From contig VWND01000001.1 in NCBI GenBank assembly GCA_009599575.1, positions 1,550,001 to 1,614,000 of the forward strand: 64,000 bases of DNA, in the 5' to 3' direction. The DNA comes from Blumeriella jaapii. Its lineage: Eukaryota > Ascomycota > Leotiomycetes > Helotiales > Drepanopezizaceae. The notes under the pieces were generated by a model, which worked only from the letters and a program-made list of their open reading frames with translations, made no database searches and had not been told where the DNA came from. A program made the translations under genes and the position numbers. Below, piece after piece: positions 1 to 9,586 of this stretch. Numbering within the stretch: position 1 is the stretch's first letter; the number at the start of each line of letters is the position of its first letter.

Positions 1-312
1 CCAGAAAAGTCACCACGATCAAGAATCGCCCAATTGCTGGCAGAAATCTGCAAAATAAAATCTTAGCATGAGACATGGAGTAAGGAGGGATAGAGTAGTC
101 GCTGTTCGGAGGCTGGAAGGGAAAATGTGCCTCTGGAGTACCTACGGCTTGACTGGTTCGAACAAGGAGTCCAAAACATCCTCGATTTTGCCAGTTTGCT
201 CTCTGATCGCATCAAAAGGACTCGAGTCGCTGGCGGTTTCCGCTGTGCTAGGTCCTCCGAACTGGTTCTGGCCTCCCAGGTTGTAGCCCGCAGTCCCACG
301 AATTTGTGCCAT
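1..312 (-). CDS. ERV29: SURF4/Erv29-family ER cargo receptor, N-terminal part (runs off the window)
   Basis: This is the 5' end of a SURF4 (yeast Erv29) gene. The family consists of multi-pass ER-Golgi membrane proteins that load soluble secretory cargo into COPII vesicles. Exon 1 (146-312) encodes a Gly/Gln-rich N-terminus (MAQIRGTAGYNLGGQ) and the segment EQTGKIEDVLDSLFEPVK. It ends at a GTAGGT donor. An intron of about 98 bases follows, and exon 2 resumes at about 47 with FLPAIGRFLIVVTFL, the start of the first membrane helix, which is the most recognisable block of the family. The phases match across the join (CC + A). An in-frame Met lies 11 codons upstream, but the Met at 312 fits the family's short N-terminus. 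The rest of the gene lies to the left of the window, so most membrane helices and the C-terminal retrieval signal cannot be checked. Confidence 0.85.
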
Positions 313-1095
313 TGTTGCAGTCCTAAGGGCAGTGCACCAAATCACTCGACAACGTGTTCCCTTCGAAGGTCGAGGTGAAGTTCAAGAGAAGAACTAGGTT
401 TGTGGATGAAAAAGTCGAGTGAGGTGGTCGGGAAAGAGCTGGGTGTCTAAAGTTAAGCTCTGATGGATTGCCGAGATACAACGGTGGCCTTTTCTTCCAG
501 TGGCGGGGATCACGCTTGACGGTTCAAAATACGTAGCAGCAAGCCCTGGCTTACATCAAGTCTTTCTTTGTCAAATACCTTAGACCCGTCTATTCACAAC
601 GGAATTGGGCGTGAATGCTAAGATATTCGTCGAACCTTTCAAAGAGGTTGATATGAAAGCGTCTATTGTCCGCATTCATTTACTTGTCTGTTTGTGAAAA
701 GATTTTTTTTTTCTCTCCAGAGCACAAAAGCAAATACGACGATTGTCCTCAGAGGAAGAGCTGTATTTTTGAGATAACAAGCGCTCAACAGTGGACAGCA
801 AAATCATCGGAGACTTTGAATCTTTCATCACAATCTTGAAGAAGCATTCACTACATAACACTGCAATTCTATTCCTCACAGGCCAGGTATTTGATTGACT
901 TGAAAGTCTGACGAGAAGCCACCCGCTTTGCTACCTGAGACCTCCTCCTATGGTCCTGTCTGATTCATGGCTTCGGGACCAGTCTTGTGATTCCCATCTG
1001 CTAGCGCAGGACTCTATGCAACAACGTCCTCTACGCCACATGTTCTCCTTGTACGCCATGTATCATACCTTCAGATTTGCTTCTTGAACCTTTCC
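313..1095. other. Intergenic, SURF4 promoter side / verprolin 3' side
   Basis: No coding region was recognised. A T11-like run sits near 703-713. The upstream sequence of the SURF4 gene and the 3' flank of verprolin must lie here. No clear TATA element was picked out. Confidence 0.5.
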
Positions 1096-2691
1096 TCAAC
1101 TAAATGCATTCAAATCCAACGGAACACTACTGCCACGCCCTGCCCGATACCTTTTTTGCCCTCCAATGAATTCCCGTGGCTTCGGTAACATTGACTCATC
1201 TTGAAATTTCCACCTTGAATCGTTGATGAATACTCTTCTCGCAGGTTCTAGATTTCGATTTGGGCTGCTATTCTTGGGTAATCCGAGTCCATTGGAGGAC
1301 AGAGTATAGGAACTTGGGTCCACGGGTCTCATCGGTGGTGGGCCCGGCCTTGAGCTCAGAGGTGATGGGGTAGAATTTGGTGGAGAAAGAGCGGACAGCG
1401 GCGCTGAAGAGGGGGGTGGGGGTGGTGCAGCAGCTGGCGAAGCTCTTTCCGCTGCTCTGATTGCTGCAGACATGGCAAGACTCTGACCGGTACCATTCAT
1501 GGATGTAGACAATGTCGGAGGTGGAGGAGGCTGTGGTCGGCTTGGCCCGCTTATCGGAGGTCTGGGTGCAGAGTTTTGAGGCGAGGGTGGTGCTAGAGGA
1601 GCGCTGGATTGCGGCAATGGTGGAGGCGGAGGTGCTGCCGAAGAGGGGGGAGGAGGTGCTGAAGTTGGTGCCGGTGGTGCAAATGAAGGAGGCGGAAGAC
1701 TTTGATGCAAGATTGATGGTTTGCGGAAAGCAGGAGGTTTGACAGGCGGCTTCTTCCCTATAGGAGGAGGTGGCCCTTTCATAGATGCAGAAGAGTGTGG
1801 TCTTGGTCCTATCTTTCCAGCAGAGTTGCGCAGGTTCGCGATAGAAGGAGTAAATGCCAGAGGTCGCGTAGGTCCATTTTGGCTTGTTGGTAGTGGAGGT
1901 GCAGCACTTGGGGGTCTCGGAGCAGCCAGCGAAGGGGTTTCGGCGCTGAGCTTTGTGATGACTCTGGGTCTGATGTAGAAGAAGACTCGCGATTTGCTGC
2001 TTTACGTTAAATGAGCCATCTCAGTGTAAATGGGATTCTCACCTCCTGTATCAACACCTCCCCCACGTTTCTTCAACTTGGGCATGCCTCCGGCAAACAA
2101 GCCTGCTAGTTGTTGTGGTTGCTCTATTCCGGTTGTTCCACCAGCGTTCCTACTAATCTGATCACTATTACTCCGTCCTCTGTTTCCTGCGCTGGATGGC
2201 TTCAGGCCTCCTCCTGGAACCGGTGGAGCTCCTCCTGGAACCGGCGGAGCTCCTCCCATTACCGATGGACTCGGACCTCCTGAAACTTTCCCAACTATTG
2301 GCGCTGATCGATCGTTCGTGACTGCTTTCTTAAGTTGTTTGCCTTTCGAGATGTCAGATAGTAAGGCGCCCTACGAATGTGTTAGCACGGTGCAATGACT
2401 TGCTGAAAGCCCATAGGTTGTTTGTATTGGGCATAACTACGACGAGCGGAGGCTTCACCCTATTTCCTGCCGGAGGCCTTGACGGCAAACTTCCAGGTGG
2501 TGGAGGGCTGCCAGCAGGTAGTTAGCAAGTGCGAGATTTCAGGTTTGCGACGCAGGCTGGAGGAGGATGCAGACGTACGGAGGGGGAGGAGCGCCACCCA
2601 TAATAGCTATCGCATGTCAGTAGAGCTCCTATTGAAGAATGACTAGATACGCACGAGGGGCCGGCGGAGGAGGCGGCGGAGGAGGAGGCAT
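1096..2691 (-). CDS. VRP1: Verprolin (WASP-interacting protein) with WH2 domain; one apparent frame slip
   Basis: Proline-rich actin regulator that binds G-actin through WH2 and binds Las17/WASP through its C-terminus, acting at endocytic patches. I read five exons: 2655-2691, 2579-2606, 2459-2507, 2043-2370 and 1096-1996. They encode a polyproline start (MPPPPPPPPPAP), then the WH2 helix and LKKA-type motif (ALLSDISKGKQLKKAV), several PPVPGG and APPPPP runs, and the WASP-binding tail (RRVFINDSRWKFQDE). All intron phases agree. In exon 5, however, the conserved-looking segment NRESSSTSDPESSQSSAPKP and the downstream segment SLAAPRPPSAAPPLP are in different frames. One extra base at the G4 run at 1934-1937 would join them into a protein of about 447 residues. 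Alternative acceptors at weak GAG sites could avoid the slip but would drop the SDPESS segment. Family assignment is firm; the exact exon 5 structure is not. Confidence 0.85.
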
Positions 2692-3100
2692 GTCGTTGAT
2701 GGAAGATATATGGTAGTTGAGACTTCTTCTGTTCTCTGCTGAAATTTGAGGCAACGTTTGGGATTTTGTATGCAGTTCGGATATTGAGAGAATTCCAGCG
2801 CTCGAATCTCCCGTGTGGAAAGAAGAGCGGAGTCTTGTGAATGTTCGGAGGCAGTCAGAGATGTACAGCTCGGAGCTATCTACCAGTAAGTACATATAGG
2901 TAGGTTGTTATCACGTCCAGCCGGATCGTCGTCGATTGTGGCGCATGTAGGTGGGTTGCTTTTACGGAGGTGTGGAGCGGCCGCGGCCTACTGGGGTCAA
3001 TTGCAGGGGGGCTCTTTGGAACCTCAACTTTTCAACATATTTCAACCTCGACCTGGCAAGGACTGTCGAGTTCAATCCATACCCTCATCTACAACCCACG
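2692..3100. promoter_or_regulatory. Shared divergent promoter region
   Basis: This 409-base gap separates the start codons of verprolin (-) and the membrane protein at 3101 (+), so both 5' leaders and promoters must lie here. No TATA box or other defined site was identified. Confidence 0.4.
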
Positions 3101-4352
3101 ATGTCTAGATGCGGCTTGCGACCCCGCGTAGATGTGTGTCAGTTCTGCGACTTTGCGATGACCCGGAATATACGCCCTTTTTCTGCTTAGTCGACAACTT
3201 CGAAAGTCAATCACTCCTCCCCGTCTTCCATCTACAGGAAGGAGGATTTATTCGCAGAAACCACAAAAGACAGCGACCACCGGTGTTGCCCGGACAACAG
3301 TGTCCCCGTCGTCTCGGGATAATGGCATAACCGTTACAAGTGCTCAGCTAGAGAAGAGGCTACATGATGTGAGGGCGATCTGCAATACACTGCTGATGCA
3401 GGAGAAAATCCCCTCCGAGCGAGATATTCTTATTGTATTGGGAAGATGCAAAGCCCTGGCCGGCCTGCTTGTCTCCGACCAGTCTCCTGCAAGCCTCAAG
3501 AAGAAGAATGATGCTACTTCTGCCCTTCTCTCCCTGGACGACGCAGAAGCTAAGAAAGTTCATGTTCACAAGGTTCCCTTGACGATACAGCGTCTGATAG
3601 ATCAACTATCCAGTATGAGCTATTCTGTCATCAAATTTCCGCCAGTTTTCATCACCCCGAGTGTTCTTGAGCTTTATGTCGATATCCAATCACACCTTGG
3701 GAAGCCAGAGACTTTCCCGGAAGTTTTGAGGCTGTATGCCAACAAGCCATTACCGACAGAAGGCACATCTCCAATTCAGTATTCGAACCAGAACCCAAAC
3801 AAAGCCGCCAATGCCATACCCCTCAAAACCGCAGACAAGGCTTTGCAAACGGCTATAGATGCGAAGCAATTGGTTGTTGCTATGGACATCATTGAAGCCT
3901 CTTACACCACCAAAGCGGCTCATCGATCTAAATTCATCAAACATGCTTTGATTCCAACTACAATCTTAGCATTGGCGCCCGCTGCAGCATGGATTGGTGC
4001 TTCGCAGCTGGCTCGTTTCCAAACTACCATGGATACCGCTATGGCGACTCAGGTTGCTTTTGTTGGAATGGTAGCGTACGTCGGATTCACTGCCACGGTT
4101 GGCATCGTCGCAGTCACAACTGCAAACGATCAGATGGATCGCGTGACCTGGGCTCCTGGTGTGCCTTTACGGCAACGATGGATCAGAGAAGAGGAGCGAG
4201 CTGCAATCGACAAGGTAGCTGGGGCTTGGGGATTTCGAGAGATATGGAGACGAGGAGAAGAAGAGGGCGCGGATTGGGATGCTTTGCGAGAATGGGCTGG
4301 AAGAAAGTCGATGATATTGGATTCAGTACAGCTGATGGAAGGAATGGAATGA
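3101..4352 (+). CDS. Conserved-type fungal mitochondrial membrane protein, unknown function; one apparent frame slip
   Basis: I do not recognise a named family. The N-terminus (MSRCGLRPRVDVCQFC, then RQLRKS and GRRIYSQ) is Arg-rich and acid-poor and ends in a typical mitochondrial cleavage context. A long soluble region follows. Near the C-terminus are two hydrophobic segments, at about residues 280-302 and 316-340, then a charged tail (PGVPLRQRWIREEERAA). The frame holding the ATG at 3101 stops just after RNIRPFSA, while the frame that carries on through RQLRKS to the end of the gene is offset by one base. Dropping one T from the T5 run at 3178-3182 would give a continuous reading frame of about 416 codons. 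No convincing intron replaces this. Without the slip, the longest open frame would begin at a GTG at 3300, which is unlikely in a fungus. Mitochondrial inner-membrane location is inferred. Confidence 0.65.
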
Positions 4353-4967
4353 GCTTGCGCAGTAGCGGCCAAAACAAGCAGAGCTTCCCTTCTATGTAAG
4401 TCCCGGTATGTGGTGTATAAGTAACCTTGGTGTGGAAACGGACGGTTAGTTCCTTCTCTACTATCGTCACCAACAGCACACTTCTTCCATTTCGTGAATC
4501 TGCTTAAGTGGTCACACAAAACCTCAAACACTGAAACCATTATCGCTACTCCCAATAACATCTCACACTGCGAACTACGAGCCATCTTCATCTATTTGAG
4601 TCAGACAATTTCACATCGCTGTTATCTAACACTGGATTTATGCATTTCCTGTCTCGTTTCTGCTACGGAAAACATCGTCATCGTCCGCTTTGGGTTGATC
4701 ACATCACCATGGACCAGCAATCGTTCAGTGCCACGGTCACAGACAGCAAGGAACATGATAGATGCCTTAGATATGGTCTTTTCATGAAGCATTTGACATA
4801 TTCGCAATTGAATGGTATATTTTGGGGCTTTATCGACTTTCAGCTATTGCGTCAGTTCAATCTTCCCGTTTAAATTCATTAGATTTTCACCTCCCTTCTT
4901 TGGATGCACGCTTTTGTAACTGGCTCGTTTGATTATTGAGATAGCCTAGCCTGCGTTGTCCAAGTCT
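4353..4967. other. Intergenic, nothing recognised
   Basis: Short open frames on both strands show no family resemblance or consistent splice joins. The start of the next gene may lie in this stretch if it has an upstream exon. Confidence 0.4.
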
Positions 4968-5511
4968 ATGATCGAGTGTCAAGCAAGACCGAGTAAGTTG
5001 TCTTTGATCTTTAGTTGCAGCAGTACTAATAGCAGCAGACCTCGCAACAAAGCCAAGGCCTCTGACCGAGACGTCGATCAAGAGGATATTCACCGTCTAG
5101 AGAGAAAGAAGAAACCCGTCTTTTTTTCAAAACAGTGCTTTGATTTTTTGCTCGGTATCTTACCTCTCCTACTCGTGACCCTAGCCATGCAACTGATCGC
5201 CGCTCAAGCGATGTCCTTCTGCCAACATGAGCCTCTCATTTACTTTTACCCTCCCATATGGACGGTTTTGGCTCTTGGAAACACTTTTGCTACGTTTGGC
5301 TGTTTGGTTTCACAATGGTACCACCTGCATGATTGCGACCTGCCCAATTTTGCTATTGCTCTGGGTATGTCTACCAACCTCCTTTCCCGACAATATCTCT
5401 GTACTTACAGGAAAGATAGGGACGCCCATTCTTGCAACCAGTGCGCTTACTCACTACCCGAGCTCACGCCTCCGAACGCGCGATAATGCAGCTGAATTAG
5501 AGTCAATATAA
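4968..5511 (+). CDS. Small multi-pass membrane protein, unknown function
   Basis: Not recognised. Two exons join in phase: about 4968-5364 and 5411-5511, across an intron with a GGTATGT donor and a TTACAG acceptor. The product of about 165 residues has a Lys/Arg-rich cytosolic-looking N-terminal third (LERKKKP), then three hydrophobic stretches: LLGILPLLLVTLAMQLI, WTVLALGNTFATFGCLV, and NFAIALGKIGTPILATSALT, which is made by the splice. The tail is short and polar. Because the splice completes the third helix in frame, I think the gene is real. The start is uncertain. A GTAAGT site and a TACTAAT branch-like sequence lie near 4992-5040, but splicing there breaks the frame from the nearest ATG, so an upstream first exon is possible. 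Confidence 0.5.
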
Positions 5512-6143
5512 AGGAGAAGCATGGATAGAAGAACACAAGCACTCATTCGACATTAAGCGGACTAGAGACTTACCGAGTTCACAGTGGTTGAAGCAAATAA
5601 CGAGTCCCGCCCGTTGACGGGGAATAAACATGCCGTCAACACGTCAAATAGGTTCTCACTCCTAACTTTGATTCCCGGTGAACCAACTCCGTCTGGAGCA
5701 CACCATCTGGAGTTTACATGGGCAGGAAATTGGGTGGTAGGACTCAGGATGCCAGTTTCTCAGACCGCTAGTTCAACACATATGGACACAAACCAAAACC
5801 AATACCACCACAAAAGCTCCTCGAGACCCAAAATTGGCTCGTGAAACTGCGTCGCAAGGAAAACCATAGGACCCACGACGCTACTGGTGTGTGAGAAGCT
5901 CTCCGCTAGTCTAGAAGATCACGTCTGGAAATTGACGATACAGGTACACGACGTCTTCACCTTCAGCGCTCGAGAAAACGACACTAAGTAGTCGACTCTA
6001 GGTCAAAGACACTCTGCCTCTGAACAGCATGCGAAAAGCATAGCATGCGAGGGCCGGTGATCGATTCCACTGCTCTAGATTGGCTCAGGCATAATGCTCA
6101 GCTACACAAGTTTTCGTTGTGGACTTAAACATTCGCAGGTGGA
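5512..6143. other. Intergenic between convergent genes, nothing recognised
   Basis: These are the 3' flanks of the membrane protein (+) and the CHORD gene (-). No coding or RNA gene was seen. Confidence 0.4.
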
Positions 6144-7259
6144 TCAAACTGCCCGCCCAGCCTTCCCAACTTGGATGATTTCCCCTGTTCGAGCCTCGTC
6201 ACTTCTCAGAACGGGCCACGAACTACCATCCGCCTTCACAAAGGTTACCTCCAGCTTCGTGCCTAGTATCTTAAATGTCGATGCCGCTGTTTCAATCGGA
6301 CCAAACAGGGGAATGACTGCTTTATAGCGTTTCGGGGTGGCATCGGTAGTAACGAGGTCTAGGGAGATTTCGGTCGGGAGGAACTCAACCTTTGCATTTT
6401 CCTTGTTTATTTTCTTCAGAAAGAAAGAGGCGATTGCTGTCGTGGGCGTTTGGTAGAAGTCGTGTCTGTACATACAACCAATCAGTTTACGTTGAAACTC
6501 CACATCTCAACCTTGTTGGCACAAGTCAACTACTCACCTAACAGTCTCCAAGACCTCCTCACCCCCAGCATTCCCGCCCTTCTTCTTGCCACTCCCAACA
6601 AACAGGTGCCTGCTCTTCGTCTCGCATCCCCCAATCCTCATGAACTCGTCGAACTCGAGGACCCTCCGCTTGCAGCAGGTATAGCCCTTACTGCCCTCAT
6701 GGAAAATCGGCACGCCAGGATGGAACACGCATTTCTCGCCCTCCCTCGCCTTGCCATTGTATGAGTAGCCACACGCCTTCCGTCTGCATATCTTGCCCGC
6801 GGGGATCTCGACGCTGGGCTCGTCGTCTTCGGACTCTGGTGGGGGTGGTGGCGGGGTAGCTGTAGCTTGCGGAGCTGCGATCGGGCCGCGCGAGGGTGCT
6901 ACAGCGGGAGATACTGGCTTGGTGACTGGAGGAGAGACATCTAGAGCTTCGCCTTGCTTCTTCTCGATCGGGGGAGGGGTGTCGGTGGTGGAGTGTTGCC
7001 GGTTGTGCAAGGGGGGATGGAGAGGAACTCGTCGAAGGTCAGGACTCTGGGCTTGCAGCATTTCCAGCCTGGCGATTGACGTGTTAGCTTTTCATGTGTA
7101 CCGAGCTTGAAGCAGTCTCTGACAGGTTCTCGACCAAGTATCTCACTCACCCTTCTGTCCCTCGTGGAAGATGGGCGGTCCTGGATGGTAGAGACAATCT
7201 TCCGCGGCGTTTGTGTACATCTTCGCACACCCTTGGTGTACGCACTTTTGGGCCGCCAT
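6144..7259 (-). CDS. CHORD-CHORD-CS domain co-chaperone (CHORDC1/RAR1-related); one apparent frame slip
   Basis: Hsp90-associated zinc protein. CHORD domains bind Zn2+ through Cys/His, and the CS (p23/Sgt1-like) domain docks Hsp90. There are three exons: 7151-7259, 6538-7068 and about 6144-6465. CHORD1 (residues about 6-60) starts CVHQGCAKMY, contains YHPGPPIFHEGQKG, and continues after the intron as GWKCCKPRVLTFDEF. CHORD2 (about 126-192) has CRRKACGYSYNG, VFHPGVPIFHEGSKG and YTCCKRRVLEFDEF. The CS domain begins RHDFYQTPTTAIASFF. Splice phases fit. CHORD1 ends FLSIPPCTTG in one frame, and the linker to CHORD2 (HSTTDTPPPIEKKQ) is in another. One missing base at the AA/TT pair at 6996-6997 would restore the family-like joint and give about 320 residues. 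Divergent from the glutaredoxin-like gene. Confidence 0.88.
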
Positions 7260-7572
7260 GATTTCTGTAAGGATTAAAGAAAATAACAATTGATCAAATG
7301 GTACAGTACAGAGATAATCGCCTTTGTAACCCGAGGCGCTTGCGAGTGAAATTGTTTATTGGAAACTGCCAGAAGCTGTCGGCTTGGCCCAACCCACCGC
7401 CTTCAACCGAGGCCTGCGCGAGACCAGCCTGAGATAAAGACCGAGATGTAGGCATCGACCTAAACATCACCCATTCCAGGGGCGGCTGGCAACTGGACTC
7501 GTACTGAGTATTATGTTGGACAGGCTCCCATGGTCTTTCAATCTTTGCAGCAGCTCTCATTCTCAGGCCATA
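7260..7572. promoter_or_regulatory. Divergent promoter region, CHORD gene / glutaredoxin-like gene
   Basis: The two start codons are 313 bases apart in opposite directions, so this gap must hold both promoters. No specific element was recognised. Confidence 0.4.
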
Positions 7573-7977
7573 ATGCATCCTTCTCTACGCCATCTCCAGC
7601 ACGCCTGCCGCATCACGCTCTTCACTCGAGCCAACTGCCAACTATGTACCAATGCAAAGACCACCCTATCAAAGGTATGGGACGTTCGGCCCTTTCACTA
7701 CACGGAGATCGATGTGATGAAGCCAGAGGGCAAAGAGTGGAAGAAAATCTATGAGTTCGACACCCCTGTGGTACGTGTGATTCCCGGAAACGGTGCCGCA
7801 GGCACAAACATCGTTGTTTACTTACACCTGGTATAGATTCACGTCTGCAACTCTGCAAGCGGCGAAGAGGACCCGGCAGAATCGGCAAACGCAACGAAAC
7901 TTATGCATCGTTTCAGTGCCGAGGAAGTCAAGGCCAAGATGGATGTTGCGGAGGGGAGTCATAGACCGGCCAATTGA
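7573..7977 (+). CDS. Glutaredoxin-like protein (DUF836 / YDR286C type)
   Basis: Small thioredoxin-fold protein. Two exons (7573-7770 and 7837-7977) join as FDTPV|IHV in phase 0 and give 112 residues. The start of the fold is ITLFTRANCQLCTNA, with a CxxC redox pair (Cys-Gln-Leu-Cys) where glutaredoxins carry theirs. The cis-proline segment FDTPVIHV follows. The short N-terminus before strand 1 (MHPSLRHLQHACR) is basic and could be a weak mitochondrial leader. An in-frame Met 20 codons further upstream at 7513 is possible but less likely. The intron uses a GTACGT donor and a TATAG acceptor. Family assignment rests on the CxxC, fold order and length. Substrate and location are unknown. Confidence 0.8.
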
Positions 7978-9586
7978 GGCCTGCACGCATTGAGCCCCTA
8001 TCTCCAATCCAATCTGGGAGGCTGATTCCGGGACGTTTACCGATGTTTTGAGCCTCCTGGCGCTGGAGGACGTGAATGAGCTTGTTTCGCAGTTCGCCAC
8101 CTGTTTCAGGTGGCCACAGTACGCTGTCGAATTGGCTGTTGGTCGTGTGGAATGATGGTGGAGACCGCGCGGCTGAACCCAGCAGCAGAATCCTGAATTC
8201 GGGTACACCAAATTCGACGTCGGCTGTTATCGAATCTGGTTTTCCAACATGGTCAAGATGGCGGCGTGCTCTCGAAATGATGATCAAGGCAGGCAATCAA
8301 ACGTGTCGCTGAGCGCGAATTTGGCACGAGCTACTGTACATGGAATGGTCAACTCTGAAGTGCTACGATTGACGTACACCAAGAAGATACTCCTGGTGGT
8401 CATAGATCCAGGTTTTGTGGTTGTCAGTGAACTAGACACCTATGATAAATTAACTATCAACGCCATTCTCGACTTGGACATCTAAGCCTCAACTCTCAAG
8501 TACAATATCATGTTTCCCACCCCGAGCACTGCTCTAAGGCTCCCATTCACTTATCGTCTTACCCGTACGTACAGCACTAAGTCCCTCCCTCATCCAACGA
8601 CACAAGAAAGCTTTCTCACGAAGGAACTCATAACCGAATATTCTCTCGATTCCAGTGACTTGTGAAAACACACACCCGACTCACCGCCTGTAAACCCAAC
8701 CCTCGAAGTCCAAAGACCCACGACGTTTCTGCTTTTATTCATTTTCCCAGTCGGTAGGATCACTGCCCAAGACCAGCCTCATCCGCATCTGACGTGCACT
8801 GCTCTCTCTCTCTTCCAGGGTACAGTACAGTACAGTACAGTGCAGTCCTGCAGCAAGTGGTCTGCTTGCCCGCCACCCCAACCGGCTCGGTCCGGAACCG
8901 GCGTCCACCCAACCAAGACCTCGAAGCAATGCCCCTCCCTATCAGCGCCCTTTTCCCAAGAGACTTGGAGCACCGGGAGCAAGCGTGCGCGATATTCGAA
9001 TCTACGTACCTACTCGCCGAGTCGAGCCGTGAGGCTTGTGTCGATCCCGACGAAACTGATTCGTGGTTCGTGCTCGGGTTCGAGATGATGATCCTCTAGC
9101 GATGTATGCATCTCGGCTGGTGGGTGTCGCGAGCTGAGTGGCCGTGGAGTCCACACCTCTACGGTACATGTCGGATGCGATAGAGTCCCTCGTCGGGTTC
9201 GGAGAAGAAGCGCCAGACTTAGGTAGGTAGGTAGGTACGTTAGGAGCGTAGGTACTTGCTGTGAAGAGAGGGAGGGAGGGCATCACGCGGCTGGCTTCAC
9301 GGAAGATGTCTTGACAAGGCTAGGCACCAGGAGAGGTACAAACGCGACATGTTACTTTCCGCCAATTTTGATTTTGATTCTCTTGAGAAAACGGGGGGTA
9401 GCTAGCTGGGATTATCCTTTTTCTTTCGTTTTCCTCAGCTTTCGAAAGCGACGACTGGTGACGACTTTCTGCCCTTGCTCGTGACACAGCGAGAACTCCT
9501 ACGCCCACAAGTTCATGACCAGGGCGCGCCATGTTCAGAGCAAGCAAAACGAAGAGCGAGGTCTGCAAAAGGACATTCCCGAGACA
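7978..9586. other. Intergenic, convergent flanks with short repeats
   Basis: No gene was recognised. It contains a TACAG-type cluster at 8820-8845 and a (TAGG)n stretch at about 9221-9240. The open frames are short, and their composition shows no family resemblance. Confidence 0.4.
8820..8845. repeat. TACAGTAC-type cluster
   Basis: Four and a half consecutive copies of the 5-base unit GTACA/CAGTA, ending in a GTGCAGT variant. It is one of many such intergenic clusters in this window. Confidence 0.8.

Noticed and set aside
7822..8296. Overlapping minus-strand frames of about 120-130 codons behind the glutaredoxin-like gene
   Set aside because: They overlap the last exon of that gene antisense and show no family, signal or splice logic.
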